DNA of 64,000 nucleotides, taken from the NCBI RefSeq assembly GCF_003865135.1, contig NZ_BHZC01000001.1:2046001-2110000 (forward strand). Direction: 5' to 3'. This document shows positions 32,799 to 41,190 of the stretch, in pieces (the first letter of the stretch is position 1; each line of letters begins with the position of its first letter). Source of the stretch: Streptomyces chrestomyceticus JCM 4735. GTDB lineage: Bacteria > Actinomycetota > Actinomycetes > Streptomycetales > Streptomycetaceae. A program made the translations under genes and the position numbers. Below the pieces are notes generated by a model. The model ran no database searches. It was not told where the DNA came from and saw only the letters and a list, made by a program, of their open reading frames with translations.

Positions 32799-33760
32799 AC
32801 ATTCTGCTCTGGCATGTCCACGGCTCCTGGACGACCGCGTTCGTCCAGGGACCGCACACCTACCTGGTGCCGGTCACCCCGGACCGCGGCCCCGACGGGC
32901 TGGGCCGGGCCCGTACCTTCCCCTGGCCCGACTCGGTGGTCGAGCAGACCCCGGCGGAGCTGCGGCACGCCCCCGTCGACCTCGTCGTCCTGCAACGGCC
33001 GCACGAGGCCGAACTGGCGGAGCGCTGGCTGGGCGGGCGCCGTCCCGGCCGGGACGTGCCCGCCGTCTACCTGGAGCACAACGCGCCGGACGGCGACGTG
33101 CCGCACACCCGCCACCCGTGCGCCGACCGCGACGACCTGGTCCTCGTGCACGTCACCCACTTCAACCGGCTGTTCTGGGACAGCGGCGGCACCCGTACGG
33201 AAGTGATCGAGCACGGCATCGTCGACCCCGGCCACCAGTACACCGGCCGGCTCGCCCGGGCCGCCGTCGTCACCAACGAGCCGGTCCGCCGCGGCCGTAC
33301 GGTCGGCACCGACCTGCTGCCCGCGCTGGCCGAGGCCGCCCCGCTGGACGTCTTCGGCATGCGCACCGACGGGCTCGCCGCACACCTCGGCCTGCCCCCG
33401 GACCGCTGCCGCACGGCCGACCTCCCGCAGGCCGAACTGCACGAGGCGATGGCGCAGCGCCGCTTCTACCTGCACCCGGTGCGCTGGACCTCGCTCGGCC
33501 TGTCGCTCCTGGAGGCCATGCACCTGGGGATGCCGGTGGTGGCCCTGGCCACCACCGAGGCCGCCGAGGCGGTGCTGCCCGGCACCGGCACCCTCTCCAA
33601 CCGGCCCGAGATCCTGGCCCAGGCCGCCCGCACGTACCTGGAGGACCCCGACGCGGCGGCCGAGGACGGCGCGCGGGCCCGCCAGGCGGCGCTGGAGCGG
33701 TACGGGCTCAAGCGCTTCCTGCACGACTGGGAGCGCGTCCTCACGGAGGTGTCCGCATGA
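32795..33760 (+). CDS. Glycosyltransferase (GT-B fold)
   Basis: A 321-residue protein whose ATG overlaps the GT9 stop. It begins NILLWHVHGSWTTAFVQGPHTYLVPV and has a C-terminal donor site RRFYLHPVRWTSLGLSLLEAMHLGMPVVALATTEAAEAVL, the E-x7-E-like region of GT4 enzymes. The short N-terminal half lacks the usual acceptor-domain glycine motif. Similar proteins are annotated as glycosyltransferases in Streptomyces glycan clusters. It ends by overlapping the next GT4 gene, so the two are cotranslated and may act in sequence. Confidence 0.85.
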   Translation: MNILLWHVHGSWTTAFVQGPHTYLVPVTPDRGPDGLGRARTFPWPDSVVEQTPAELRHAPVDLVVLQRPHEAELAERWLGGRRPGRDVPAVYLEHNAPDGDVPHTRHPCADRDDLVLVHVTHFNRLFWDSGGTRTEVIEHGIVDPGHQYTGRLARAAVVTNEPVRRGRTVGTDLLPALAEAAPLDVFGMRTDGLAAHLGLPPDRCRTADLPQAELHEAMAQRRFYLHPVRWTSLGLSLLEAMHLGMPVVALATTEAAEAVLPGTGTLSNRPEILAQAARTYLEDPDAAAEDGARARQAALERYGLKRFLHDWERVLTEVSA

Positions 33761-34998
33761 CCTCGCCCGGCACCGTCCCGCGCCTGTCCGTCGCGCTCGT
33801 CTCCGAGCACGCCAGCCCGCTGGCGGTCCTCGGCGGCGTCGACGCGGGCGGCCAGAACGTCCATGTCGCGCGCCTGGCCGGCGCGCTGGCCGACCGGGGC
33901 CACCGGGTGACCGTGTACACCCGGCGGGACTCCCCCGAACCGCCGGACGAGGTCGTGCTGCGGCCCGGCGTACGGGTCCGGCACGTCCCCGCCGGACCGC
34001 CGCGGCACGTCCCCAAGGACGGGCTGCTGCCGTACATGCCGGCGTTCGGCGACTTCCTCACCTCACAGTGGCGGGAACGGGCGCCGGACGTGGTCCACTC
34101 CCACTTCTGGATGTCCGGCCTGGCCGCACTGCGGGCCACCCGCGAACTCGGGCTGCCGCTGGCCCACACGTACCACGCCCTGGGCACCGTCAAGCGGCGC
34201 CACCAACGGGATTCCGACACCAGCCCGCGCTCCCGTGTCACCGACGAGACGGCGGTCGGCGAGGGCTGCCACCGGGTGATCGCCACCTGCCGGGACGAGG
34301 TCACCGAACTGGGCCGGATGGGCATCACGGAGAGCAAGATAGACGTGGTGCCGTGCGGCGTCGACACGGCGCGCTTCACCCCCGACGGGCCGGCCGCCGA
34401 CCACGGTTCGCGGCGCCCGCTGCTCCTCCAGCTCGGCCGGCTCGTCCCGCGCAAGGGCGCCGAGGTCTCCATCGCCGCGCTGGCCCGGCTGCCCGAGGCT
34501 CAGCTCGTCATCGCCGGCGGGCCGCCCGCCGACCGGACGGACCAGGACCCCGAGATACGGCGGCTGCGCCGACTGGCCCGCGCCGCCGGGGTCGCGGACC
34601 GGGTGAGCTTCACCGGCGGCGTGCGCTGCGAGGACGTACCGCAGTTGCTGCGCGCCGCCGACGTGGTGCTGTGCCCGGCGGACTACGAGCCGTTCGGCAT
34701 CGTGCCGCTGGAGGCCATGGCCTGCGGCACACCGGTCGTGGCCACCGCCGTCGGCGGGCAGTTGGACACCGTCTCCGACCCGGACTGCGGACGGCTGGTG
34801 CCGCCCCGCGACCCGGCGGCGCTGGCCCACGCCGTCGGCGAACTGCTCCTGGACGGCGCGGTACGGGCCGCCTGCGGCGCCGCGGGCCGCCGCCGGGTGC
34901 TGGCCCGGTACGGCTGGGAACAGGTCGCGGCCGGCACCGAAGCCGTCTACCTCGGCGTGCTGAGCCCGCGGCCCGCCGCCGTCACCGAGGTGGTGTGA
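33757..34998 (+). CDS. GT4 family glycosyltransferase
   Basis: A 413-residue retaining transferase. The N-terminal acceptor domain has SEHASPLAVLGGVDAGGQNVHVARLA, a pattern shared with MshA and sucrose-phosphate synthase, and VVHSHFWMSGLAAL. The donor domain has VVPCGVDTARFTP, LLQLGRLVPRKGAEVSIAAL, VLCPADYEPFGIVPLEAMACGTPVVATAVGG. The E-x7-E pair is in EPFGIVPLE. It uses a nucleoside-diphosphate sugar that cannot be told from sequence. The start overlaps the upstream stop (ATGA). A 146-bp gap separates it from the gmhA-like gene. Confidence 0.93.
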   Translation: MTSPGTVPRLSVALVSEHASPLAVLGGVDAGGQNVHVARLAGALADRGHRVTVYTRRDSPEPPDEVVLRPGVRVRHVPAGPPRHVPKDGLLPYMPAFGDFLTSQWRERAPDVVHSHFWMSGLAALRATRELGLPLAHTYHALGTVKRRHQRDSDTSPRSRVTDETAVGEGCHRVIATCRDEVTELGRMGITESKIDVVPCGVDTARFTPDGPAADHGSRRPLLLQLGRLVPRKGAEVSIAALARLPEAQLVIAGGPPADRTDQDPEIRRLRRLARAAGVADRVSFTGGVRCEDVPQLLRAADVVLCPADYEPFGIVPLEAMACGTPVVATAVGGQLDTVSDPDCGRLVPPRDPAALAHAVGELLLDGAVRAACGAAGRRRVLARYGWEQVAAGTEAVYLGVLSPRPAAVTEVV

Positions 34999-35144
34999 CC
35001 GCCGGCCGCACGCGCCGCCGTCCGGCCCGGCACCGCGGCCGTCCCCGACTGTCCCTCGTCGCCGTCCGACGCCCTGTCCCCGCCGCAGACGTACGAAGGA
35101 GGTGCGGGCCCCAGCGCCACCGGCGCACCGGGAGCCCGACGACC

Positions 35145-35792
35145 ATGAGCCAACCCCTTGACGCCGCCCACCGCCACTGCCAGTCGCTCCAGGACGCGGT
35201 CAGCACCCTGCGCCGGACCAGCCTGCGCCGGCTGGCCGAGTGGGGCACCCACCTCGGCACCGTGCTGCCCGTCGGCGGCCGGCTGCTCGCCGCCGGCAAC
35301 GGCGGCAGCGCCGCCCAGGCCCAGCACCTGACGGCCGAACTCGTCGGCCGCTACCAGCAGGACCGCCCCGCCTACTCCGCCATAGCGCTGCACGCCGAGA
35401 CCTCCAGCGTCACCGCCATCGGCAACGACTACGGCTTCGGGCAGGTCTTCGCCCGGCAGGTCGCCGCCCACGGCCGCCCCGGCGACGTGCTCCTGCTGCT
35501 GTCCACCTCCGGCCGCAGCGACAACCTGCTGGCCGCCGCCGAGACCGCGCGGGACGCCGAACTGCGGGTCTGGGCGCTGACCGGCCCCCGGCCCAACCCG
35601 CTGGCCGACGCCGCCGACGAAGCGGTGTGCGTGGACTCCCCGAGCGGCGCGACGGTCCAGGAGGCGCACCTGATCGCGGTGCACATCCTGTGCGAGCACT
35701 TCGACGCCGTCAGCGGCGCGCCCCGGACCGCGCAGGCCACGGCGGGCGTCCCGCTGGAAGTCGCGGTGGCGGACCGGGACGGCGCACTGTGA
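35145..35792 (+). CDS. SIS-domain phosphoheptose isomerase
   Basis: A 215-residue GmhA-type isomerase converting sedoheptulose 7-phosphate to D-glycero-D-manno-heptose 7-phosphate. LLAAGNGGSAAQAQHLTAELVGRY is the SIS substrate loop with the family's GNGGSA; SVTAIGNDYGFGQVFARQV, LLLLSTSGRSDNLLAAAETA and VQEAHLIAVHILCEHFD (Glu and His of the active site) are all GmhA signatures. GGAG lies 10 nt before the ATG. It starts the heptose precursor pathway completed by the HldE and GmhB homologues in the same block. Confidence 0.92.
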   Translation: MSQPLDAAHRHCQSLQDAVSTLRRTSLRRLAEWGTHLGTVLPVGGRLLAAGNGGSAAQAQHLTAELVGRYQQDRPAYSAIALHAETSSVTAIGNDYGFGQVFARQVAAHGRPGDVLLLLSTSGRSDNLLAAAETARDAELRVWALTGPRPNPLADAADEAVCVDSPSGATVQEAHLIAVHILCEHFDAVSGAPRTAQATAGVPLEVAVADRDGAL

Positions 35793-35826
35793 ACGCCCGC
35801 CGTGGCGGCGCAACCGGGAGGCTGTC

Positions 35827-37230
35827 ATGAGGAACCGTCAGCCGCTGGTGGTCGTGGGCGACGTCCTCCTCGACCGGGACATCGACGGTGACGCCTCGCG
35901 CCTGGCCCCGGACGCGCCCGCCCCCGTCGTGGACGTCACCGACGACCGCAGCCGGCCGGGCGGCGCCGGTCTCGCCGCCGCGCTCGCCGCGCGGTCCGGG
36001 CGCGACGTCGTCCTGGTGACCGCGCTGGGCCCGGACCCGGCGAGCGAGGCGGTACGGCGCGCACTGCGCGGGACCGTACGTCTGGTGGAGATCCCGCTGG
36101 AGGGCCGGCTCCCCGAGAAGACGCGGGTGATGGCCTCCGGCCGTCCCCTGGTGCGGTTCGACCGCGGCGGCGGCCGTCCGGGCGAGCCCGGCCCCTCGGT
36201 GCGCGAGACGCTCGCCGGGGCCCGCGCCGTCCTCGTCGCCGACTACGGGCGCGGTACGGCGGCGGCGGTCCACGGCCTGCTCACCGAGGTGGCGCGCCGG
36301 GCCCCGCTGCTGTGGGACCCGCACCCCAAGGGCGGCACGCCCGTACCGGGCGCGCGGCTGGTCACGCCCAACGCGTCCGAGGCCCGCGCCCTGACCTCCG
36401 GCGAGGACCGGTCGCTGCGCGCCTGTGCCGTACGGGGTGCCCAACTGGCCGCCGATTGGCGGGCCGCGGCCGTCGCGGTGACGCTCGGCGTGCGCGGCGC
36501 GCTGCTGGCCAGGGCGGGCAGTGACTCGCCGATGCTGGTGCCCGCGCCGTACCGGGCCGACGGCGACCCCTGCGGGGCGGGCGACTGCTTCGCCGCCACG
36601 GCGGCCGCCGCGCTGGCCGACGGCGCGCTGCCCGAGGAGGCCGTACAACGGGCCGTCGCCGAGGCCGCCGCCTTCGTCGCGGCGGGCGGCGCGGGCAACC
36701 GCGCCCTGTGGCGCACCGCTCCACCCCCCGGACGCCCGGCGCCGGAGCGGCCCGCCGACCCGTTCGAGCTGGCCCGGTCCGTGCAGGCCAGGGGCGGGAC
36801 GGTGGTCGCCACCGGCGGCTGCTTCGACCTGCTGCACGCCGGGCACGTGGGCCTGCTGGAGAGCGCCCGGCGGATCGGCGACTGCCTCATCGTCTGCGTC
36901 AACTCCGACGCGTCCGTCACCCGCCTCAAAGGCCCGGGACGGCCGCTCACCCGGGCGGCGGACCGCGCCCGCGTCCTGGCCGGGCTGGGCAGCGTCGACG
37001 CCGTCGCCGTCTTCGACGAGGACTCCCCCGTCGAACTACTGGGCCGGCTGCGGCCCGACGTGTGGGTCAAGGGCGGCGACTACTCCGTGGACGCGCTCCC
37101 GGAGGCGGCCACCCTGCGGGAGTGGGGCGGGCAGGCGCTCGTCCTGCCCTACCTGGACGGCCGGTCGACGACCGCGCTGGCCCGGCGGGCGGCCCGCGCC
37201 GCGGCGCCCGGCCCGGGATACCGGTCGTGA
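35827..37230 (+). CDS. Bifunctional heptose 7-phosphate kinase / heptose 1-phosphate nucleotidyltransferase
   Basis: A 467-residue HldE-type fusion. Residues 1-300 are a PfkB kinase: VVVGDVLLDRDIDGDASRLAPDAPAPVVDV at the start and ADGDPCGAGDCFAATAAAALA with the catalytic GAGD. Residues about 315-467 are a cytidylyltransferase-like domain: VVATGGCFDLLHAGHVGLLESAR (HAGH site), VNSDASVTRLKGPGRPL and DVWVKGGDYSVDALPEA. Together they phosphorylate heptose 7-phosphate at C1 and, after GmhB, attach a nucleotide. Gram-negative HldE yields ADP-heptose; the nucleotide used here is an inference. The end overlaps the next GT2 gene (GTGA). Confidence 0.94.
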   Translation: MRNRQPLVVVGDVLLDRDIDGDASRLAPDAPAPVVDVTDDRSRPGGAGLAAALAARSGRDVVLVTALGPDPASEAVRRALRGTVRLVEIPLEGRLPEKTRVMASGRPLVRFDRGGGRPGEPGPSVRETLAGARAVLVADYGRGTAAAVHGLLTEVARRAPLLWDPHPKGGTPVPGARLVTPNASEARALTSGEDRSLRACAVRGAQLAADWRAAAVAVTLGVRGALLARAGSDSPMLVPAPYRADGDPCGAGDCFAATAAAALADGALPEEAVQRAVAEAAAFVAAGGAGNRALWRTAPPPGRPAPERPADPFELARSVQARGGTVVATGGCFDLLHAGHVGLLESARRIGDCLIVCVNSDASVTRLKGPGRPLTRAADRARVLAGLGSVDAVAVFDEDSPVELLGRLRPDVWVKGGDYSVDALPEAATLREWGGQALVLPYLDGRSTTALARRAARAAAPGPGYRS

Positions 37231-38156
37231 CGGCGCCGACGGCGCAAGCGCCGGACGCCGTGGCCGCGCCGGGCGCCCGGCCGGCGCCCCTGGTGGGCAT
37301 CGTCATGATCACCCGGGACCGGCGGGAGCGGCTGCTCGCCACACTGGAGCGGGTGACGCGGCTGCCCGAAGCACCGCCCGTCGTGGTCGTGGACAACGGC
37401 TCGTCGGACGGCACCGCGGCCGCCGTCCGCGCCCGTTTTCCCGCCGTACGGATCCTCACCCCCGGCCGCAACCTCGGCGCGGTCGGCCGTACGTACGGTG
37501 CCGCCGCCCTCGACACACCGCTCGTCGCGTTCAGCGACGACGACTCCTGGTGGGAGCCCGGCGCCCTGGCCCGCGCCACCGAGGTGTTCGCGGCACACCC
37601 CCGGCTGGGACTGGCCGCCGCCAGCACCCTCGTCGGTACGGACGCCGACGCCGACGCCGACCCGCTCAACGCGGTCCTCGCCGCCTCCCCGCTCGGCCGC
37701 GAGCCCGACCTGCCGGGACCGTCCGTCCTCGGCTTCCTGGGCTGCGCCGCCGTCGCGCGCCGGGACGCCTTCCTGGAAGCCGGCGGCTACCACCCCGTAC
37801 TCCACTTCGGCGCCGAGGAAACCCTGCTGGCCATGGACCTCGAAGCGCGCGGCTGGGGCGTCGCCTACTGCCCCGCCCTCGTCGCCCGGCACGTGCCCGA
37901 CGGCACGGGCGGCGCCCCCCGCCCCGGCCGCACCGCCCGCGTACGCCGCAACGCCCTGCTCACCGCCTGGCTGCGCCGCCCGCTCCGGCACGCCCTCGCG
38001 CACACCCTGCGGCTGGCGCTGGACGGCCGTACGGACCCGGAGGCGCGCCGCGCCCTGCGCGAGGCGGTACGCCGCCTGCCGGCCGCGCTGGCCCGCCGGC
38101 GGCTGCTGCCGGGGCTGGTGGAACGCCGGGTGCGGGCGCTGGAGATGACGCCGTGA
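37227..38156 (+). CDS. GT2 family glycosyltransferase (first of a tandem pair)
   Basis: A 309-residue GT-A enzyme starting at GTG 37227. VGIVMITRDRRERLLATLERV, PPVVVVDNGSSDGTAAAV and AVGRTYGAAALDTPLVAFSDDDSWWEPGALA give the nucleotide-sugar fold and metal site; FLEAGGYHPVLHFGAEETLLAMDLEARGWGVAYCP holds the acceptor/catalytic segment. The ending VRRNALLTAWLRRPLRHAL is shared with the next gene, including the DDDSWWEPGALA block, so the two arose by duplication. A run of alternating Asp-Ala (GACGCC repeats near 37640-37660) is a simple repeat inside the gene. Confidence 0.9.
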   Translation: MTAPTAQAPDAVAAPGARPAPLVGIVMITRDRRERLLATLERVTRLPEAPPVVVVDNGSSDGTAAAVRARFPAVRILTPGRNLGAVGRTYGAAALDTPLVAFSDDDSWWEPGALARATEVFAAHPRLGLAAASTLVGTDADADADPLNAVLAASPLGREPDLPGPSVLGFLGCAAVARRDAFLEAGGYHPVLHFGAEETLLAMDLEARGWGVAYCPALVARHVPDGTGGAPRPGRTARVRRNALLTAWLRRPLRHALAHTLRLALDGRTDPEARRALREAVRRLPAALARRRLLPGLVERRVRALEMTP

Positions 38157-38304
38157 GGGGGGCCGTGTGCGGGGCCCGCAGCACCCCGGGTGCGCCGGCC
38201 CGCCGTTGCACCCGCAGCGCACCGGCCCGCCGGACGCCCCCTCCGTCACCCCGCACCGGAACCCCGGTGCCAGGCATGACCGTACCGATCCGAGGACAGC
38301 TCCC

Positions 38305-39249
38305 GTGACCGATCCGCGCACCACCGTCATCGTCATCACCCGCAACCGCAGCGACGATCTGCTGCACACCCTCGACCGGCTCGCCGAACTGCCGGAGAAG
38401 CCGCCCGTCGTCGTGGTGGACAACGGTTCCACGGACGGCACCGCGTCCGCCGTCCGCCGCCATCCCCTCGCGCCGCGGCTCATCCCGCTGGACCACAACG
38501 CCGGGGCGGTGGGCCGCAATCTGGCCGCGCGGGTGGCGGCCACGCCGTACCTCGCGTTCTGCGACGACGACTCGTGGTGGGAGCCCGGCGCCCTGGCCGG
38601 GGCCGCCGACCTGCTGGACGCGTACGGGCGGCTGGGCGCGGTGACCGCGCGCATCATGGTCCATCCGCACCCGGACGCCCCGGAGGCGGGCGCCGCGTCC
38701 GGCGCCCGCCCGGGTGAGCCCGTCGAGGACCCGATCGTCCAGGAGCTGCGGCACTCCCCGCTGCCCGCCCCTTCCTGGCTGCCGGGCCCGGCGCTCGGCT
38801 CGTTCCTCGCGGCGGCCACGGTGCTGCGCGCCGACGCCTTCCGGGCGGCGGGCGGCTTCTCGCCCCGGCTGGTCCTGGGCGGCGAGGAGGAACTGCTCGC
38901 CGCGGACCTGGCGGCCGACGGCTGGTGGCTGGTGTACGCCGACCGGCTCACCGTCCACCACCGGGCGTCGCCGCACCGCGACGCGACCCTGCGCCGGCGC
39001 CAGGGCATCCGCAACACCCTGTGGTTCACCTGGCTGCGCAGGCCGCTGCCGGCCGCCGTGCGCCGGACGCGGGTGCTCGCCTCGACGGTGCCCAGGGACG
39101 CGGTGTCCGTACGGGCGTTCGCCGAGGCCGCCGGCGGTCTGCCGTGGGTGCTGCGGGAACGGCGCCCGCTGCCGCGGGAGGTGGAGAGCCGGCTGCGGCT
39201 GCTGGAGGCACCGCAGCGGGAGTCGACGGCGCGGCGGTACTGCGGGTGA
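38305..39249 (+). CDS. GT2 family glycosyltransferase (second of a tandem pair)
   Basis: A 314-residue enzyme starting at GTG 38305 (GAGGAC 7 nt upstream), 148 bp after its paralogue. It has TTVIVITRNRSDDLLHTLDRLAEL, PPVVVVDNGSTDGTASAV, FCDDDSWWEPGALAGAADLL and LRADAFRAAGGFSPRLVLGGEEELLAADLAADGW. Divergence from the paralogue is largest in the middle (residues 105-160), which should set acceptor choice. It is the last gene of the block before a bidirectional terminator. The spacer before it contains a repeated GGCCCGCCG element (near 38198 and 38223) with no evident function. Confidence 0.9.
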   Translation: MTDPRTTVIVITRNRSDDLLHTLDRLAELPEKPPVVVVDNGSTDGTASAVRRHPLAPRLIPLDHNAGAVGRNLAARVAATPYLAFCDDDSWWEPGALAGAADLLDAYGRLGAVTARIMVHPHPDAPEAGAASGARPGEPVEDPIVQELRHSPLPAPSWLPGPALGSFLAAATVLRADAFRAAGGFSPRLVLGGEEELLAADLAADGWWLVYADRLTVHHRASPHRDATLRRRQGIRNTLWFTWLRRPLPAAVRRTRVLASTVPRDAVSVRAFAEAAGGLPWVLRERRPLPREVESRLRLLEAPQRESTARRYCG

Positions 39250-39273
39250 ACCGTTCCCGGCCACGGACGGCGC

Positions 39274-39320
39274 GACGCCGGCCGTCGTGCCCCGTGGGGG
39301 CGAGCGCGACGGCCGGCGTC
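39274..39320. terminator. Bidirectional terminator closing the glycan block
   Basis: GACGCCGGCCGTCG (39274-39287) pairs perfectly with CGACGGCCGGCGTC (39307-39320). The loop itself can fold as GCCCC-GTG-GGGGC. It lies between convergent genes, 25 bp after the GT2 stop and 23 bp after the protease stop on the other strand. A 14-bp perfect stem at this position is a strong case for termination in both directions. Confidence 0.85.
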
Positions 39321-39342
39321 CGGAGCCGAACGGGCGGTGCGG

Positions 39343-40569
39343 TTACTTCTCGCCGACCTTCAGCAGCTTGTTGGGCGTGCCCTCACTGGCGTTCTTGATC
39401 TTGTCGGGCGTGGCGCCGTCGGTCAGCGCCGTGGCGACCGCGTCCGGCTTGGCGTCCTGGTGACCGCTCAGGTAGACCGCGGCGGCGCCCGCGACGTGCG
39501 GGGTGGCCATGGACGTACCGGAGATGGTCTTGGTGCCCTGGTCGCTGTCGTTCCAGGCCGAGGTGATGTCCGAACCGGGCGCGTAGAGGTCCACCGCGCT
39601 GCCGAAGTTGGAGAAGTCGGACTGCTCGTCGGTGTTGGTGCTGGAGGCGACCGTGATGGCCTCCTTGACCCGCGCCGGGGAGCCCTGGCCCGCGTCGGTG
39701 GACTCGTTGCCCGCCGCCACGGCGAAGGTGACTCCGGAGGCGACCGCCTTCTGGACCGCCGCGTCCAGCGCCTCGTCGGCGCCGCCGCCCAGCGACATGT
39801 TCGCCACCGAGGGGCCCTTGTGGTTCTTGGTCACCCAGTCGATGCCCGCGACGACCTGCTCGGTGGAGCCGGAGCCCTGGTCGTCCAGCACCCGGACGGC
39901 CACGATCTTGGCCTTCTTGGCGACGCCGTGCGCCTTGCCGGCGATGGTGCCCGCGACGTGGGTGCCGTGGCCGTTGCCGTCGGTGGCGTCGTTGTCGCCG
40001 TCGACCGCGTCGAAGCCGGAGGAGGCGCGGCCCTCGAAGTCCTGGTGCGTGGTGCGGACACCGGTGTCGATGACGTACGCGGTGACGCCCTCACCCGCGC
40101 TGTCGGGGTAGGTGTACTTCTTGTCGCCCTGGGTGTCGGCCTGGTCGATCCGGTCCAGGCCCCACGACGGCGGGTTCTCCTGGGTGCCGTCGATGTGGAA
40201 CTTCTTGTTCTGCACGACCTTGTCGACGGCCGGGTCGGCGGCCAGCCGACGGGCCTCCTCGTCGCTGAGGCCGGTGGCGGAGAAACCGTTCAGCGCGGCG
40301 GAGTAGGTCCGCTTGACCTCGCCGCCGTACTTGCCGGCCAGGTCCTTGTTCTGCTCGGCCTGCACCCCGGCGCCGCGCACCGAGTTCTTCAGCATGACGA
40401 TGTAGCTGCCGCTGACGGCGCCCTTGGCCTCGGCGCCGTAGATCTTGCCCTCGGCGGGCGAAGCGCCCGCGGTGACCGCGGTGACCGTGGCGATACCGGT
40501 CGCGGCGACCACGGCGGTTATCGCGGTGACGAGCCGCTTCTTGCTGGAACGCTTGTGAGCGTGAGCCAT
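39343..40569 (-). CDS. Secreted subtilisin-like serine protease (S8) with I9 propeptide
   Basis: A 408-residue preproprotease starting at ATG 40569 with GAGGAGA 8 nt upstream. Residues 1-36 form a signal peptide (KRSSKKRLVTAITAVVAATG, cleavage after a GASPA-like site). Residues about 55-127 are an inhibitor I9 propeptide (YIVMLKNSV... GFSATGLSDEEARRLAADPAVDKVVQNK). Mature enzyme begins near residue 129 (TQENPPSWGLDRIDQ). Catalytic residues: Asp168 (YVIDTGV), His201 (GHGTHVAG), Ser353 (GTSMATPHVAG), with oxyanion Asn288 (AAGNES). It resembles proteinase-K-like extracellular proteases of Streptomyces. Confidence 0.96.
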   Translation of the reverse strand: MAHAHKRSSKKRLVTAITAVVAATGIATVTAVTAGASPAEGKIYGAEAKGAVSGSYIVMLKNSVRGAGVQAEQNKDLAGKYGGEVKRTYSAALNGFSATGLSDEEARRLAADPAVDKVVQNKKFHIDGTQENPPSWGLDRIDQADTQGDKKYTYPDSAGEGVTAYVIDTGVRTTHQDFEGRASSGFDAVDGDNDATDGNGHGTHVAGTIAGKAHGVAKKAKIVAVRVLDDQGSGSTEQVVAGIDWVTKNHKGPSVANMSLGGGADEALDAAVQKAVASGVTFAVAAGNESTDAGQGSPARVKEAITVASSTNTDEQSDFSNFGSAVDLYAPGSDITSAWNDSDQGTKTISGTSMATPHVAGAAAVYLSGHQDAKPDAVATALTDGATPDKIKNASEGTPNKLLKVGEK

Positions 40570-40706
40570 TCGAGGGTTCTCCTCGTTCGGGAAGTGTGGG
40601 GGGAAAGCGTTGCGCAACAGCCCGGACGGACAAGAAGATCTCCGCCGGGCTGGCTCGAAACCCTGTCGGATTGACGGGACCAATTCAAGGCCGACCGGGC
40701 GTTGTG

Positions 40707-40735
40707 AGATAAGCAACAAGCCTGCGTAATTGCAA
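40707..40735 (-). promoter_or_regulatory. Promoter of the S8 protease gene
   Basis: Reading the minus strand, TTGCAA (40735-40730) and TTATCT (40712-40707) are separated by exactly 17 bp. This is one of the best sigma-70-type matches in the window and lies in an unusually AT-rich patch. The transcript would start near 40700 and carry a 5' untranslated leader of about 130 nt before the ATG at 40569. Confidence 0.65.
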
Positions 40736-41190
40736 ACGGCCACAGAAGGGGCCAAACACGCACCAGGGTCGGCCGACGGTACGTCAACTCCGTTCACAAA
40801 GCGGCAACATGACGCAGGTCAGACGCGGTACGGGCGTTGAAGTTACCGACGGTACGGAGTGTGGTGTGCCGAAGTGAGGAAAACCCGCCGCTACAGGGAC
40901 CAGTTGGGCAATCACCCCCACCTGCGCCGCGCTTCTTCACAGATCAACAATCCCCGACCGACGCTTCCTCAATCCTCGGCATAACACTTCCGGGACGTGG
41001 CATCACTCACTCACGACCACATCTCCGGCGGAACGCCGACCGCCCCCGGCCGAATCCGTCTTATACGCAACGCAATTCCCCCGGCACAGCGGGCGACGGG
41101 GGGTTCGCCCGCCAAGCCCACTTCTCATCACTCTTATTGGGAATACTGGCAATGCGCCGATATTCCGGCACAGAACGCCCGCCGGCCTCC
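40736..41190. other. Long intergenic region between sugar importer and protease
   Basis: Together with the protease leader this makes a 620-bp gene-free gap that is less GC-rich than its surroundings. No intact ORF with a ribosome binding site was found. Near the left end of the importer operon are two structures: the terminator at 41089-41112 and an inverted repeat GGAATA (41140-41145) / TATTCC (41161-41166) 25 bp from the importer stop. The middle (40800-41060) shows no repeat or hairpin that I can support. Confidence 0.5.
41089..41112 (-). terminator. Terminator of the sugar ABC importer operon
   Basis: GCGGGCGA (41089-41096) pairs perfectly with TCGCCCGC (41105-41112) over an 8-nt loop. 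On the minus strand it lies about 80 nt after the substrate-binding-protein stop at 41191. An AT-richer inverted repeat (41140-41166) sits between them. Confidence 0.6.

Noticed and set aside
30997..37230. Heptose genes considered as an aminoglycoside-type antibiotic cluster
   Set aside because: No aminotransferases, cyclitol synthase, resistance methyltransferase or dedicated exporter lies in the block; the transferases fit a glycan better.
38198..38231. Repeated GGCCCGCCG units considered as a CRISPR-like or recombination repeat
   Set aside because: Only two imperfect copies with no regular spacer; typical of GC-rich intergenic DNA.
40800..41060. Looked for a small RNA or riboswitch in the long AT-richer gap
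   Set aside because: No conserved riboswitch core, promoter plus terminator pair or strong fold could be recognised by eye in this part.
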